Source of the DNA: Homoserinimonas sedimenticola
GTDB lineage: Bacteria; Actinomycetota; Actinomycetes; Actinomycetales; Microbacteriaceae
Reading direction: 5' to 3'
Assembly (NCBI RefSeq): GCF_026094475.1
Contig: NZ_JAPELL010000001.1
Span: 1,884,326-1,948,325 of the forward strand
Length of the DNA stretch: 64,000 nt
The notes beneath the pieces are model-generated. The model was not told where the DNA came from and made no database searches. It worked only from the letters and a program-made list of their open reading frames with translations. Shown here piece after piece: positions 8,402 to 17,110 of this stretch. Position 1 is the first letter of the stretch; the number at the start of each line of letters is the position of its first letter. A program made the position numbers and the translations under genes.

Positions 8402-9445
8402 ATGACTGACACCTCCGGCATCGCCGGCACCGGCATCAAGCTCGGCATCACCCTCTATTCGCTCACCTCGGAGTTCGCCGCGGGGCTCTATACCCCGGAG
8501 ACGCTCATCAAGGCCGTCGCGGAGGAGGGCCTCGGCACGGGCGTCGAGTTCAACATCGCCCAGATGCTGCGCACCTACCCCGACGTCGACGAGGACTTCG
8601 TGCGGCTCTGGCACGACAGCATGGAGCGCTACGGCCTCGAGCCGAGCGCGGTCGGAACCAACCTCGACATGGGGCGCCGCAAGGATCGCGACATGACCCC
8701 CGAGGAGGAGCACGACTTCTTCGCGCGCCAGCTGAAGACGGCGCATGTGCTCGGCTTCAAGAAGATCGTGATCCGATCGGCCGGCAAGGAGCTGCTGCGC
8801 AGTCTTCTTCCGCTCGCGGAGAAGTACGACCAGATCCTCGGCTACGAGATCCACGCACCGCAGGGCCCCAACGACCCGCACATCGTGCAGATCCGCGAAC
8901 TCTACGACGAGCTCGGCTCGGAGCGGCTGGGCTTCACGGCCGACTTCTCCTCGACCATGCACAGCCTCTCGCCGACCCTGCTGCGCACTCTGCGGCAGAT
9001 GGGGATGCCCGAGAAGTACTTCACCGTCATGGACGAGATCTGGCGCAAGCCCCTCCCCATGCACGTGCGCAACCAGGAGTTCGAGGATTTCCTCGCGAGC
9101 GAGAACTTCGACAGTGCGCAGTTCGGCCCCTTCACGCGCCTCGCATTCAACATGCACGGACTGGTCGAGCCGGAGGAATGGCTCGACATCATGCCGCAGA
9201 TGTTCCACGTGCACGCCAAGTTCTTCGACATCGACGAGACCGGGCAGGAGCCCGCGATGGACATCCCGCGCATCGTGCGGCAGTTCGTCGAGGGCGGCTA
9301 CGAGGGCTACCTCTCGAGCGAGTGGGAGGGCCACGCGTTCTCCGACCTGGGCGAGTCCGACCCCGTCGACCTCGTCAAGAAGCAGCACGCACTCATGCGC
9401 CGCGCCATCGAAGACACCGTCGCCGACCGCGCCGTGACCAAGTAG
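8402..9445 (+). CDS. C-deglycosidase alpha subunit
   Basis: TIM-barrel protein of 347 residues, closely similar to the alpha half of the fused protein at 1-1178 (NLDMGRR, RDMTP, YEIHAP, ADFSSTMHS, LAFNMHG, DIMPQ, HVHAKF, SSEWEGHAF). The Glu-Asp-His-Glu set is the expected divalent-metal site, as in the related xylose-isomerase fold. It lies 16 bp after the divergent alpha gene and 9 bp before a beta gene, its likely partner. Expected reaction: cleavage of the C-C bond between aglycone and 3-oxo-sugar. Confidence 0.8.
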   Translation: MTDTSGIAGTGIKLGITLYSLTSEFAAGLYTPETLIKAVAEEGLGTGVEFNIAQMLRTYPDVDEDFVRLWHDSMERYGLEPSAVGTNLDMGRRKDRDMTPEEEHDFFARQLKTAHVLGFKKIVIRSAGKELLRSLLPLAEKYDQILGYEIHAPQGPNDPHIVQIRELYDELGSERLGFTADFSSTMHSLSPTLLRTLRQMGMPEKYFTVMDEIWRKPLPMHVRNQEFEDFLASENFDSAQFGPFTRLAFNMHGLVEPEEWLDIMPQMFHVHAKFFDIDETGQEPAMDIPRIVRQFVEGGYEGYLSSEWEGHAFSDLGESDPVDLVKKQHALMRRAIEDTVADRAVTK

Positions 9446-9454
9446 GAGACCACC

Positions 9455-9853
9455 ATGGCAACCCACAACTCCCTCTTCTCCGAGAAGCATGTCCGTCGGG
9501 TCGACGGCGGCATCGCCGTCTCGGTGCAGCTGCCCTGGTACCGCAGCCTCTGGCTCTCCGCGGTCGACGATGTCGCGGCATCCGTCAACGGCGAGGCGAT
9601 CGCCAGGGACCGCCTGCGTTTCGTGCTCGAGGGCCGGAGCTTTCGCGTCGACGAACTGCCCGAGCAGTGGGAGACCCTCTGGTTCGTGGCCGACCGCCCC
9701 GACATCGTGATCGACCTCGGGCGCGATGTGGTGCCCGGCGAAAAGCTCACGGTCGAGGTCGTGCTGACGATGCGCCTGCTCTACATGCAGATCGCACCGG
9801 GACGCTACGTCACCAACCGCGTGCCCGTCGAACGAGAGGTCGTGCTCGCATGA
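9455..9853 (+). CDS. C-deglycosidase beta subunit (DUF6379-like)
   Basis: Small beta-strand-rich protein of 132 residues, with a GGAGACC ribosome-binding site. The block VQLPWYRSLWLS near residue 25 and the end LLYMQIAPGRYVTN are shared with the other beta sequences, including the remnant visible at bases 20-60. It follows the alpha gene at 8402 and overlaps the Gfo/Idh gene by 4 bp. It is the presumed partner of the 8402-9445 alpha chain. Confidence 0.75.
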   Translation: MATHNSLFSEKHVRRVDGGIAVSVQLPWYRSLWLSAVDDVAASVNGEAIARDRLRFVLEGRSFRVDELPEQWETLWFVADRPDIVIDLGRDVVPGEKLTVEVVLTMRLLYMQIAPGRYVTNRVPVEREVVLA

Positions 9854-11034
9854 GCCGGCCGCTGCGCGTCGCCATGATCGGCTACGGCTTCATGGGCGCT
9901 ACGCACTCGCAGGGCTGGCAGACGGCCCCCCGCGCCTTCGACCTCCCGGCAGCCGTCGAGATGGCCGTCGTTGTCGGCAGGAACACGGATGCCGTGGCCG
10001 GCTTCGCGACGCAGTGGGGCTGGGCCGAAAGCGCCACCGACTGGCGCGAGGTCATCGCCCGTGACGACATCGACATCGTCGACATCGTCACGCCGGGGGA
10101 CTCGCACGCCGAGATCGCGATCGCCGCCCTCGACGCGGGTAAGCACGTGCTCTGCGAGAAGCCCCTCGCCAACACCGTGGACGAGGCTGAGGCGATGCAG
10201 GCCGCAGCGTCCCGCGCTGCCGAGCGGGGCATCCGTGCAATGGTGGGCTTCACCTACCGCCGAGTGCCCGCCGTCACCTTCCTTCGCGACCTCATCGCGC
10301 AGGGCAAGGTCGGCACGGTGCAGCAGGTGCGCGCGAGCTACCGCCAGGACTGGCTGGTCGACCCGCGGGCGCCCCTCGCCTGGCGGCTACAGAAGGAGCA
10401 CGCGGGCTCCGGCGCGCTCGGCGACATCGGCGCCCACGCGATCGACCTCGTGCAGTTCGTGACGGGGCTCGCCGTCGAGTCCGTCTCCGGCGTTGTCGAG
10501 ACGATCGTCAAGCAGCGTCCCCTGCCGGCCTCCAGCAGCGGCCTCTCCGGCACGGCGGGCGAAGGCTACGGCGAGGTCACGGTCGACGATCTGGCGATCT
10601 TCACAGGCCGCCTCGCGGGCGGAGCTCTCGCCTCCTTTGAAGCCACCCGCTTCGCGACGGGGCGCAAGAATGCGCTCACGGTCGAGGTCTCGGGCGACAA
10701 GGGCGCGCTCGCCTTCGACCTTGAAGACCTCAACACCCTCCAGTACTACGACCGCACCGCCCCCGCCGAGCTGCAGGGTTTCACGCGCATCCTCGTGACG
10801 GAGGGCGAGCATCCGTACCTTGAGGGATGGTGGCCGGCGGGACACATGCTGGGCTACGAGCACGGCTTCTCGCACCAGGTGAAGGACCTCGTGGAGGGCA
10901 TCGTCGCGGGCGTCGACCCGCACGGCACCTTCGCGGAGGGCCTCGGCGTGCAGCGCGTGCTCGCGGCGGTGGAGCAGAGCTCCGAGAATGAATCAAGCTG
11001 GGTTCGCGTCGCGAACCCCGTGACCGTGGGATAG
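9850..11034 (+). CDS. Gfo/Idh/MocA family NAD(P)-dependent oxidoreductase
   Basis: Cytoplasmic dehydrogenase of 394 residues. It starts at the ATG at 9850, which overlaps the beta-subunit stop. Rossmann motif GYGFMGATH is near residue 11 and the family signature CEKPLA near residue 100, with catalytic-type Lys. The C-terminal half carries GDIGAHAIDLVQF. In known C-glycoside pathways a Gfo/Idh enzyme (DgpA type) oxidises or reduces the sugar at C3, so this gene may do the oxidation in place of the flavoprotein, or reduce the released 3-keto sugar. Confidence 0.85.
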   Translation: MSRPLRVAMIGYGFMGATHSQGWQTAPRAFDLPAAVEMAVVVGRNTDAVAGFATQWGWAESATDWREVIARDDIDIVDIVTPGDSHAEIAIAALDAGKHVLCEKPLANTVDEAEAMQAAASRAAERGIRAMVGFTYRRVPAVTFLRDLIAQGKVGTVQQVRASYRQDWLVDPRAPLAWRLQKEHAGSGALGDIGAHAIDLVQFVTGLAVESVSGVVETIVKQRPLPASSSGLSGTAGEGYGEVTVDDLAIFTGRLAGGALASFEATRFATGRKNALTVEVSGDKGALAFDLEDLNTLQYYDRTAPAELQGFTRILVTEGEHPYLEGWWPAGHMLGYEHGFSHQVKDLVEGIVAGVDPHGTFAEGLGVQRVLAAVEQSSENESSWVRVANPVTVG

Positions 11035-11043
11035 GAGACGACG

Positions 11044-12048
11044 ATGACGCGACCCATCACCCTCTTCACTGGCCAGTGGGCCGACCTGCCCTTCGAGGAG
11101 GTGGCCCGCCTCGCCGGCGAGTGGGGCTACGACGGCCTCGAGATCGCGTGCTGGGGAGACCACCTCGACCCGTGGCGCTGGGACGACGACGAGTACGTAC
11201 AGGGCAAGCTCGACGTGCTCGAGCGCAATGGCCTGAAGGTCTGGACCATCTCCAACCACCTCAAGGGGCAGGCGGTCTGCGACGACCCGATCGATCAGCG
11301 GCACCGCGACATCCTCTCCGACCGCATCTGGGGTGATGGCGACGCCGAGGGCGTGCGGCAGCGAGCGGCCGAGGAGCTCAAGAACACGGCTCGCCTCGCC
11401 GCGAAGCTCGGCGTGAAGACCGTCACGGGGTTCACGGGCTCGTCGATCTGGAAGTACGTCGCCATGTTCCCGCCCGCCTCCGAGGCGATGGTGGATGCCG
11501 GCTACCAGGACTTCGCCGACCGCTGGAACCCCATCCTCGACGTCTTCGATGAGGTCGGCGTGCGCTTCGCCCACGAGGTGCATCCCTCCGAGATCGCCTA
11601 TGACTACTGGACGACCGTGCGCGCCCTCGAGGCGATCGGGCGCCGCGAGGCATTCGGCCTCAACTGGGACCCCTCGCACATGGTGTGGCAGGATCTCGAC
11701 CCCGTCGGCTTCCTGTGGGACTTCAAGGACCGCATCTACCACGTGCACTGCAAGGACACGAAGAAGCGGCTGAACAACGGACGCAACAGTCGACTCTCGT
11801 CTCACCTGCCGTGGGCAGACCCGCGGCGCGGCTGGGACTTCATCTCGACGGGCCACGGCGACGTGCCGTGGGAGGACTCGTTCCGCATGCTGAACGCAAT
11901 CGGCTACCAGGGCCCGCTCTCGGTCGAGTGGGAGGACGCCGGCATGGACCGGCTCGTCGGCGCGCCCGAGGCCCTCGGCTTCGTGCGCAAGCTCTCGAGC
12001 TACGAGCCCTCGGGGGCCGCGTTCGACGCGGCGTTCTCCACGAAGTAA
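11044..12048 (+). CDS. Sugar phosphate isomerase/epimerase-family TIM barrel
   Basis: Protein of 334 residues in the xylose-isomerase-like TIM-barrel family, last gene of the 6887-12048 operon. It starts 9 bp after the dehydrogenase stop behind GGAGACGACG. Metal-site residues are recognisable in [28 protein letters not shown] and SVEWEDAG. It often sits beside Gfo/Idh genes in sugar operons, where such proteins isomerise keto-sugars or hydrolyse 3-keto-glycosides. It lacks the alpha-subunit blocks NLDMGRR and ADFSST, so I do not call it a deglycosidase. Confidence 0.8.
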   Translation: MTRPITLFTGQWADLPFEEVARLAGEWGYDGLEIACWGDHLDPWRWDDDEYVQGKLDVLERNGLKVWTISNHLKGQAVCDDPIDQRHRDILSDRIWGDGDAEGVRQRAAEELKNTARLAAKLGVKTVTGFTGSSIWKYVAMFPPASEAMVDAGYQDFADRWNPILDVFDEVGVRFAHEVHPSEIAYDYWTTVRALEAIGRREAFGLNWDPSHMVWQDLDPVGFLWDFKDRIYHVHCKDTKKRLNNGRNSRLSSHLPWADPRRGWDFISTGHGDVPWEDSFRMLNAIGYQGPLSVEWEDAGMDRLVGAPEALGFVRKLSSYEPSGAAFDAAFSTK

Positions 12049-12063
12049 CGGGGCAAATCCCCG

Positions 12064-12131
12064 ACAGCGCGGTGTTTGCTGCTCAGCGCGGCCTCCACGG
12101 CCGTCGCGCTGAGCAGAAAACACCGCGCTGT
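12064..12131. repeat. Dispersed palindrome, copy 1 (GCGGTGTTTTCTG family)
   Basis: Left arm ACAGCGCGGTGTTTGCTGCT and right arm AGCAGAAAACACCGCGCTGT enclose a further apical stem (CAGCGCG/CGCGCTG). It lies between convergent genes (12048 and 12241) and could act as a bidirectional terminator. Related copies are at 18820, 18928, 43004 and 61864. The rest of the gap to 12240 is GC-rich and shows no gene. Confidence 0.85.
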
Positions 12132-12240
12132 TGCGAGGGCCGCGGCGCGGGCGCGGCGGATGCTGCGGTTTCGCCCCGCCCCGCATCGCCAAAAGTGTGC
12201 GGCGGATGCTGCGGCGGCACCCCGCCGCAGCGCACGCCTG

Positions 12241-13512
12241 CTACGCGGCGTCGGGCTGGCGGATCGCCTCGAGCTTGGGCGTGCCGTGCGCGAACCAGCG
12301 CGGGAAGGTGACGTCGAAGAGCTGCTCGACCGCGAGCTCGGCACCCCCGCGAAGCGGCTCCCGCAGGTCATCGATCGACTGCACGATGTTGAGGTCTCGT
12401 GTCGCCAAGGGCAGCGAGAGCTCGTAGACGCGCTGCCGCACCTCCGCGAGGAATACCTCGCCCGCCGCGGCGACGGCGCCGCCGATCACGATGACGCCCG
12501 GGTTGAACATGTTGACGAGGGCGGCGATGGATTCGCCGACGACGCGTGCCGAGTGCTGGATGAGCGAGATCGCAAGGGCATCGCCGTCCTCGGCCGCCCG
12601 GGCAATTCCGGTCGGGTCGGGCGAGGTCCCCGCGGCAGCGGCCTGCGCGAGCGGACCGCTCGCCCCCTCCGCAATGGCCTGCTCGGCGTCGCGAACGAGC
12701 GCCCATCCGCCGGCGACGGCCTCGAGGCATCCGGTCTTGCCGCAGCGGCATTGCACATCGGAGTCGCGCACGCGCACGTGGCCGATGTCACCCGCCGCCC
12801 CGTTGGCACCACGGTGGATGCGGCCCTGTGAGAGCAGGCCGGCGCCGATGCCGGAGCCGACCTTGCAGTAGATGAGGTCGGTGCGCTCGGCGTTGCGGCG
12901 GGCGCGCTCGCCCAGCGCGAGCAGGTTGACGTCGTTGTCGACCCACGTGGGTGCGGCATAACGCTGCTCGAAGCGGCGGCGCACATCGAAGCCGTTCCAG
13001 CCCGGCATGATGGGCGGGGCGACGGGGCGGCCGCGTTCGAAGTCGACAGGTCCGGGTAGGCCGACGGCGATGGCCCAGATGGGAAGCGCAGGCACGTCGT
13101 CGAGCAGTTCGTCGATCATCGCCATGGCCCGGTCGAGCGTCTCGGCGGGGCCGCGAGCGATGTCCCAGGCCTCGTGCTTCTCGTACTGCAGTTCGCCATC
13201 GAGTTCGGCGATGCCCACGCGGATGTGGAGCGCTCCCAGCGCGCAGATGATGATGCGTCCCTGCTCGGTGCGGAAGCGCAGCGTGCGGGGGGCGCGCCCA
13301 CCGGAGGAGGGGCCGAAGGCGCCGTCTTCCAAGAAGCCGAGCGAGATGGCCTGCTCGACACGCTGCGTGACGACACCGCGGCCCAGCCCCGTGATGCGTC
13401 CGATCTCGGGGCGGGTGGTGGCGTCTCCGCGTCGCACCATGTTGACGATGTGCAGCAGGCTCGTCACCTCGTCGGTCTGGGCGCTGAAACGTAGTGTCGC
13501 GTCGCTAGCCAT
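12241..13512 (-). CDS. ROK-family transcriptional repressor
   Basis: Regulator of 423 residues: an N-terminal winged HTH (about residues 15-75, VTSLLHIVNMVRRG...TRPEIGRITGLGR) followed by a sugar-kinase-like ROK domain with the zinc motif CRCGKTGCLE and the GGA(V)A end region. It starts at the ATG at 13512; an in-frame GTG at 13527 is possible. It diverges from a Gfo/Idh operon across a 23-bp palindrome (13583-13605), and a similar palindrome precedes the MFS/oxidase operon. It probably represses both and is relieved by a sugar or sugar derivative. Confidence 0.9.
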   Translation of the reverse strand: MASDATLRFSAQTDEVTSLLHIVNMVRRGDATTRPEIGRITGLGRGVVTQRVEQAISLGFLEDGAFGPSSGGRAPRTLRFRTEQGRIIICALGALHIRVGIAELDGELQYEKHEAWDIARGPAETLDRAMAMIDELLDDVPALPIWAIAVGLPGPVDFERGRPVAPPIMPGWNGFDVRRRFEQRYAAPTWVDNDVNLLALGERARRNAERTDLIYCKVGSGIGAGLLSQGRIHRGANGAAGDIGHVRVRDSDVQCRCGKTGCLEAVAGGWALVRDAEQAIAEGASGPLAQAAAAGTSPDPTGIARAAEDGDALAISLIQHSARVVGESIAALVNMFNPGVIVIGGAVAAAGEVFLAEVRQRVYELSLPLATRDLNIVQSIDDLREPLRGGAELAVEQLFDVTFPRWFAHGTPKLEAIRQPDAA

Positions 13513-13582
13513 GCTTGATTCTGGCACAGCGGATGTCTCAAGCGGGTGCTTTTTGCAGCGTTGTTGCTCGATTCGCCCACTA

Positions 13583-13605
13583 CTTAGGTATGCTTCCGAC
13601 CTAAG
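13583..13605. promoter_or_regulatory. ROK operator candidate
   Basis: CTTAGGT-N9-ACCTAAG, a perfect 7-bp inverted repeat centred between the divergent ROK and Gfo/Idh genes. It has the same 23-bp length and the same outer bases as the site at 15439-15461. Confidence 0.7.
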
Positions 13606-13630
13606 CGAACTCGATGGAGAGAGGTGCCCT

Positions 13631-14671
13631 GTGCCCTACGGCGTTGGACTCATCGGAGCGGGGCCCGGCGTCGAGGCTCTCCACATCCCGACACTCGCGC
13701 GCCTCGCCGAGCACCTCCGCGTCGTGCACGTCTCGGGTTCGGGGAGCGGCCGGGCCGCGGCACTCGGTGCGCGCCTCGGCGTGCGCGCCTCGACCGGCAG
13801 CGCCGAGCTCCTCGCGGACTCCGAGGTGCAGGTCGTCGCGATCTGCAGCCCGCCCGAGCGCCACGCAGAGCAGATCCTCGCGGCGGTCGCGGCGGGAAAG
13901 CGGGCGATCCTGTGCGAGAAGCCACTGGCGCTGAGTCGTGAAGACGCGGAGGCTGCGATCGACGCGTGCCGGGCATCCGGAACCGCCCTCATCATCGGCA
14001 CCAACCACCTCTTCGACCCTGCCTGGAACCGCACCAAGCACCACCTGCTCGCCTCGGGCGGCGAGGTGCGCGCCCTCAGCGTGACCGCCGCGCTGCCCCC
14101 GAACGGCCGCTACCACGAGGTCGTGGCCGAGCCCGAGGCATCCGCCGTTCCTCAGCGGCCGCGGCCCGACTGGGGCGACCCGGTTGTCGCGGCGGGCATC
14201 GTGCGGCAGCTCGTGCTGGGGCTCGCGATCCACGACCTGCCGGCCCTGCGCGATCTGGCTCCCCATGCGCCGCGCATCGTCTTTGCCCGCCCCATCGCCC
14301 CCATTGGCTACTCGATCGGATACCAGGCGGGCGAGGTGCTCGTGCAACTCACGGCCGTCATGGTGCCGGGTGGCGCCGACGCCCTCTGGCGGATGTCGGT
14401 CATGACCTCGCTCGACCGCATCGACGTCGAGTTTCCGCCCGCCTTCGTTCATGCTGGCAGCGCCAATGTCACGGTGCGCACACCCGACGGCCGCATCAAC
14501 GGCTACCCGCTCGACCCGAGTGACGGCTACGTGGAGGAGTGGTGCGCCCTGCTCCACGCTCTCGATGGCACCGACAGCATCGAGTACGCGGAACTGCTCG
14601 ACGACGCCCTCTACGCGATCGAACTGGCGGATGCCGCGGCTCACGCGATCCGCGAGGGGGGACGCCGATGA
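13631..14671 (+). CDS. Gfo/Idh/MocA family oxidoreductase
   Basis: Dehydrogenase of 346 residues starting at GTG 13631 behind GAGAGG. Rossmann motif GLIGAGPGV is at residues 6-14, and ILCEKPLALS near residue 97 is the family signature. The C-terminal domain includes LAIHDLPALRDL, where related enzymes have a conserved His-Asp. It diverges from the ROK regulator and overlaps the next gene by 4 bp. It likely acts on a sugar or keto-sugar of the same pathway; the exact substrate is unknown. Confidence 0.85.
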   Translation: MPYGVGLIGAGPGVEALHIPTLARLAEHLRVVHVSGSGSGRAAALGARLGVRASTGSAELLADSEVQVVAICSPPERHAEQILAAVAAGKRAILCEKPLALSREDAEAAIDACRASGTALIIGTNHLFDPAWNRTKHHLLASGGEVRALSVTAALPPNGRYHEVVAEPEASAVPQRPRPDWGDPVVAAGIVRQLVLGLAIHDLPALRDLAPHAPRIVFARPIAPIGYSIGYQAGEVLVQLTAVMVPGGADALWRMSVMTSLDRIDVEFPPAFVHAGSANVTVRTPDGRINGYPLDPSDGYVEEWCALLHALDGTDSIEYAELLDDALYAIELADAAAHAIREGGRR

Positions 14672-15444
14672 CCGCCCCCGTTGTGCTGAGGTGCACGGAT
14701 GCCCGCTACCGGCACGCCTGCGCAGAGCTCCCGCGACGACTGGCTGAAGCGGAGGAGTCGCGCGGCGCCGTCGTGGTCGTGCCCGGCGCGGGTGACTGGG
14801 TGAGCGCCGCCGCCCGGGAGATCGAGGCGGGCGCCACTGCGCTGGTCGTCGCCGACCCCGACCCCTCTGTCGATCTCGACTCGCTCGAGCGGATCGCGCG
14901 CCGGGTGCCGATCGTGCTCGACCGTCCGTGGTTCCGGGCCGACCTGTGCGCCGAACTGGGCGCGGCGGCACCCGAGGAGCTTCCGCTCGCGCTCACGGCG
15001 GAGTGCATCGTCCCCGCGGGGGAGTCGGCGCACGTCGTGGCGGACGCTCTCGGATGGCTTCGCGTGCTCGGGCGGGGTGGGTGCGAGGTTGTGGCGTCTC
15101 GGCGCTCGGGGCGTGCTGCGCTCGCACAGCTTCTCGCGGGCGGCGGGATGCCGGCGTCCCTGCTCGTGACGGAGCTCGCGAGCGGGCTGGGCGGGCCGAG
15201 CATCCGTGTGCTCGCGCTCGGCGGCGAGCGGGTCGAGGTCGTGACGGATGCTGCGGCGAACCTCATGCGGGTGCGGGTCGAGGATTCCACGGGCTCGCGC
15301 ACGCTGCCGCGCCGCTTCGAGTCGCGCGAGCGGCTTTCGCTGCGGCGGGCCCTCGCGGCCGTCGGCGGGGGAGAGGCGTTGCACGATGCGGAGGGCTTTG
15401 CCCGCGACATCCACGCACTTCGATCGATCAGTGGCACGCTTTAG
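14668..15444 (+). CDS. Unknown protein coupled to the Gfo/Idh gene
   Basis: Protein of 258 residues starting at the ATG at 14668, inside the upstream stop (ATGA). I do not recognise the family. There is no signal peptide or membrane segment. The N-terminal half alternates short hydrophobic strands (AVVVVPG, ALVVADPD, VPIVLDRP), suggesting an alpha/beta fold with no GxGxxG. The C-terminal end RDIHALRSI looks like the tail of some Gfo/Idh partner proteins. It may be a degenerate oxidoreductase-like partner subunit. The stop codon lies inside the next operator. Confidence 0.6.
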   Translation: MTAPVVLRCTDARYRHACAELPRRLAEAEESRGAVVVVPGAGDWVSAAAREIEAGATALVVADPDPSVDLDSLERIARRVPIVLDRPWFRADLCAELGAAAPEELPLALTAECIVPAGESAHVVADALGWLRVLGRGGCEVVASRRSGRAALAQLLAGGGMPASLLVTELASGLGGPSIRVLALGGERVEVVTDAAANLMRVRVEDSTGSRTLPRRFESRERLSLRRALAAVGGGEALHDAEGFARDIHALRSISGTL

Positions 15445-15461
15445 TTGTTTTCAAACTAAAG
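15439..15461. promoter_or_regulatory. ROK operator candidate upstream of the MFS/oxidase operon
   Basis: CTTTAGTT-N7-AACTAAAG, a perfect 8-bp inverted repeat of the kind bound by XylR/ROK repressors. It overlaps the stop codon of the preceding gene. The following 115 bp to the MFS gene carry no gene and probably hold its promoter and leader. Confidence 0.75.
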
Positions 15462-15577
15462 CTCCGCTAATCTGAAGGAGACGTCGGGGTCTGAAAGGCC
15501 CGTTCCCGAACGCCGGTTTCCGGACGGGGCACACACGGTCGCGTCGAGGGACCCGCTCTCACGGGTGTCACCGCACT

Positions 15578-17110
15578 ATGTCACTTTCACCACTCAGGCT
15601 CCGCCTTCTCGTCGCAGCACTGCTGACCGTCTCGTTCCTTGGCGCGCTGGACCACACGATCGTCTCGACCTCCCTCGCGACCATCGCGGGAGAGCTGGGC
15701 GCGCTCGAACACATGAGCTGGATCGTGGTCGGCTACACGCTCGCGGCCACCGTCATGCTGCCCATCCTCGGCAAACTCGCCGACCTCATGGGGCCCAAGC
15801 GCGTGTTCCTCGCGTGCGTGCTCGTCTTCACCCTCGCCTCCCTCGCGTGCGGTTTCGCGCAGGAGATGAGCGTGCTCGTGGCCGCCCGCGTCGTGCAGGG
15901 CGTGAGCTCGGCGGGCCTGCAGCTGCTCTCGCAGACGATCCTCGCCCACGTCACGAGCCCCCGGCAGCGCCCGCGCTACATGGCGATCATCGGCGCCGCC
16001 TTCCCCATCGCGATTCTGGTCGGGCCCGTCATCGGCGGCGCGATCACGGACTACTGGGGCTGGCAGTGGATCTTCTGGCTCAACGTGCCCCTCGGCCTGG
16101 CCGCGGTCGCGCTCGCCGCTGCCGCCGTGCCTACGCTGGAGGGCGGCATCCGTTCGCGCTTCGACTACGCGGGCAGCATCACCTTCACGGTCGCGCTACT
16201 CGCGCTCGTGCTGGGAGTCACGTGGGCCACGGAGGGTGAGACCGTGGCGCTCGCCGTGGCCGCCTTCGCCCTCGCAGCCGTCGCGGGCGTGGCGTTCGTC
16301 GTGATCGACCTGCGGGTCGCCGACCCGCTCGTTCCCCTGCGGATGTTCGGCAATCGCACGATCGCGGCGGGCCTCGCCCTCTCGGCGATCATCGGCGTGG
16401 GCCTCTTCTCGGTCACGGCGTACCTCCCCACCTACGTGCAGATGACCTACCGCACCTCGGCGACCGTCTCGGGTCTCATCCCCATCGCCACCGTGTTTGG
16501 GATGCTCGTCAGTAACCTCCTCACTGGTTGGCTCGCGAGCCGCACCGGCCGCTACCGGCTGTTCCCCATCCTCGGCACGACGATGGGGATGTGCGGCTTC
16601 GTGGTGATGGCGGCGCTGCCCGTCGGCATGCCGCTGTGGGTGCCTATGGTCGTCATGGCGGTCGTCGGGCTCGGCACGGGTGCTTTCATGAGTCTCGTGT
16701 TTGCGGTCGTGCAGAGCGCGGTCGAGCGACGCCACGTGGGCAGCGTCACGGCCACCATCAACCTCGTCCGTCAGGTCGGATCCACCGTCGCGACGGCCAT
16801 CATCGGTGTCGTCGTGGCGACGGGGGTCTCGGGGCGGCTACCGGGCTTCCTCGACCACTCGGGCCTCACCCCTCAGCTCGTGCACGAGCAGAGCGGTGCC
16901 GTGCAGGCGGAGATCGCCGACATTTACGGCAGCGTCTTCTCACCCGTCTTCGCGGCGCTCGCGGCGACCTACCTGGTCGGCCTCGTCGCCGCCATCCTCC
17001 TCCCGGGCGGCACGCTCTCGGATGACGCGCAGCATGAGCCTGCAGCATCCGATGCACCCGCCGGTGCCCCTGCAACTGATCTCGCCACCAAAGAACTGGA
17101 GTCGCCATGA
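15578..17110 (+). CDS. MFS transporter, DHA2-type 14-TMS
   Basis: Membrane transporter of 510 residues. The first segment carries SFLGALDHTIVSTSL, typical of the DHA2 drug:H+ antiporter branch. The cytoplasmic loop GKLADLMGPKR is motif A, and hydrophobic segments continue to about residue 480, consistent with 14 helices; a polar tail follows. It is translationally coupled (ATGA) to a C-glycoside-oxidase-like flavoprotein. Export of an aglycone or import of the glycoside are both possible; the family usually exports. Confidence 0.88.
   Translation: MSLSPLRLRLLVAALLTVSFLGALDHTIVSTSLATIAGELGALEHMSWIVVGYTLAATVMLPILGKLADLMGPKRVFLACVLVFTLASLACGFAQEMSVLVAARVVQGVSSAGLQLLSQTILAHVTSPRQRPRYMAIIGAAFPIAILVGPVIGGAITDYWGWQWIFWLNVPLGLAAVALAAAAVPTLEGGIRSRFDYAGSITFTVALLALVLGVTWATEGETVALAVAAFALAAVAGVAFVVIDLRVADPLVPLRMFGNRTIAAGLALSAIIGVGLFSVTAYLPTYVQMTYRTSATVSGLIPIATVFGMLVSNLLTGWLASRTGRYRLFPILGTTMGMCGFVVMAALPVGMPLWVPMVVMAVVGLGTGAFMSLVFAVVQSAVERRHVGSVTATINLVRQVGSTVATAIIGVVVATGVSGRLPGFLDHSGLTPQLVHEQSGAVQAEIADIYGSVFSPVFAALAATYLVGLVAAILLPGGTLSDDAQHEPAASDAPAGAPATDLATKELESP

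Noticed and set aside
7279-9445. Plain xylose isomerase or hydroxypyruvate isomerase genes
   Set aside because: The paired DUF6379-like beta genes, the coupling and the shared blocks point to alpha/beta deglycosidases; only 4491-5285 and 11044-12048 remain isomerase-type.
12064-12131. Insertion sequence ends
   Set aside because: The palindromes are about 65 bp with no transposase gene or target duplications visible, so a mobile IS is not supported.
12076-12831. Long + strand frame crossing the palindrome and running antisense to the ROK gene
   Set aside because: Composition is that of a third-position shadow, and the opposite strand has a complete ROK protein with all motifs.
13007-13630. 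N-terminal extension of the Gfo/Idh frame
   Set aside because: It lies antisense to the ROK gene, crosses the operator, and is Ser/Arg-rich; the Rossmann motif begins right after GTG 13631.
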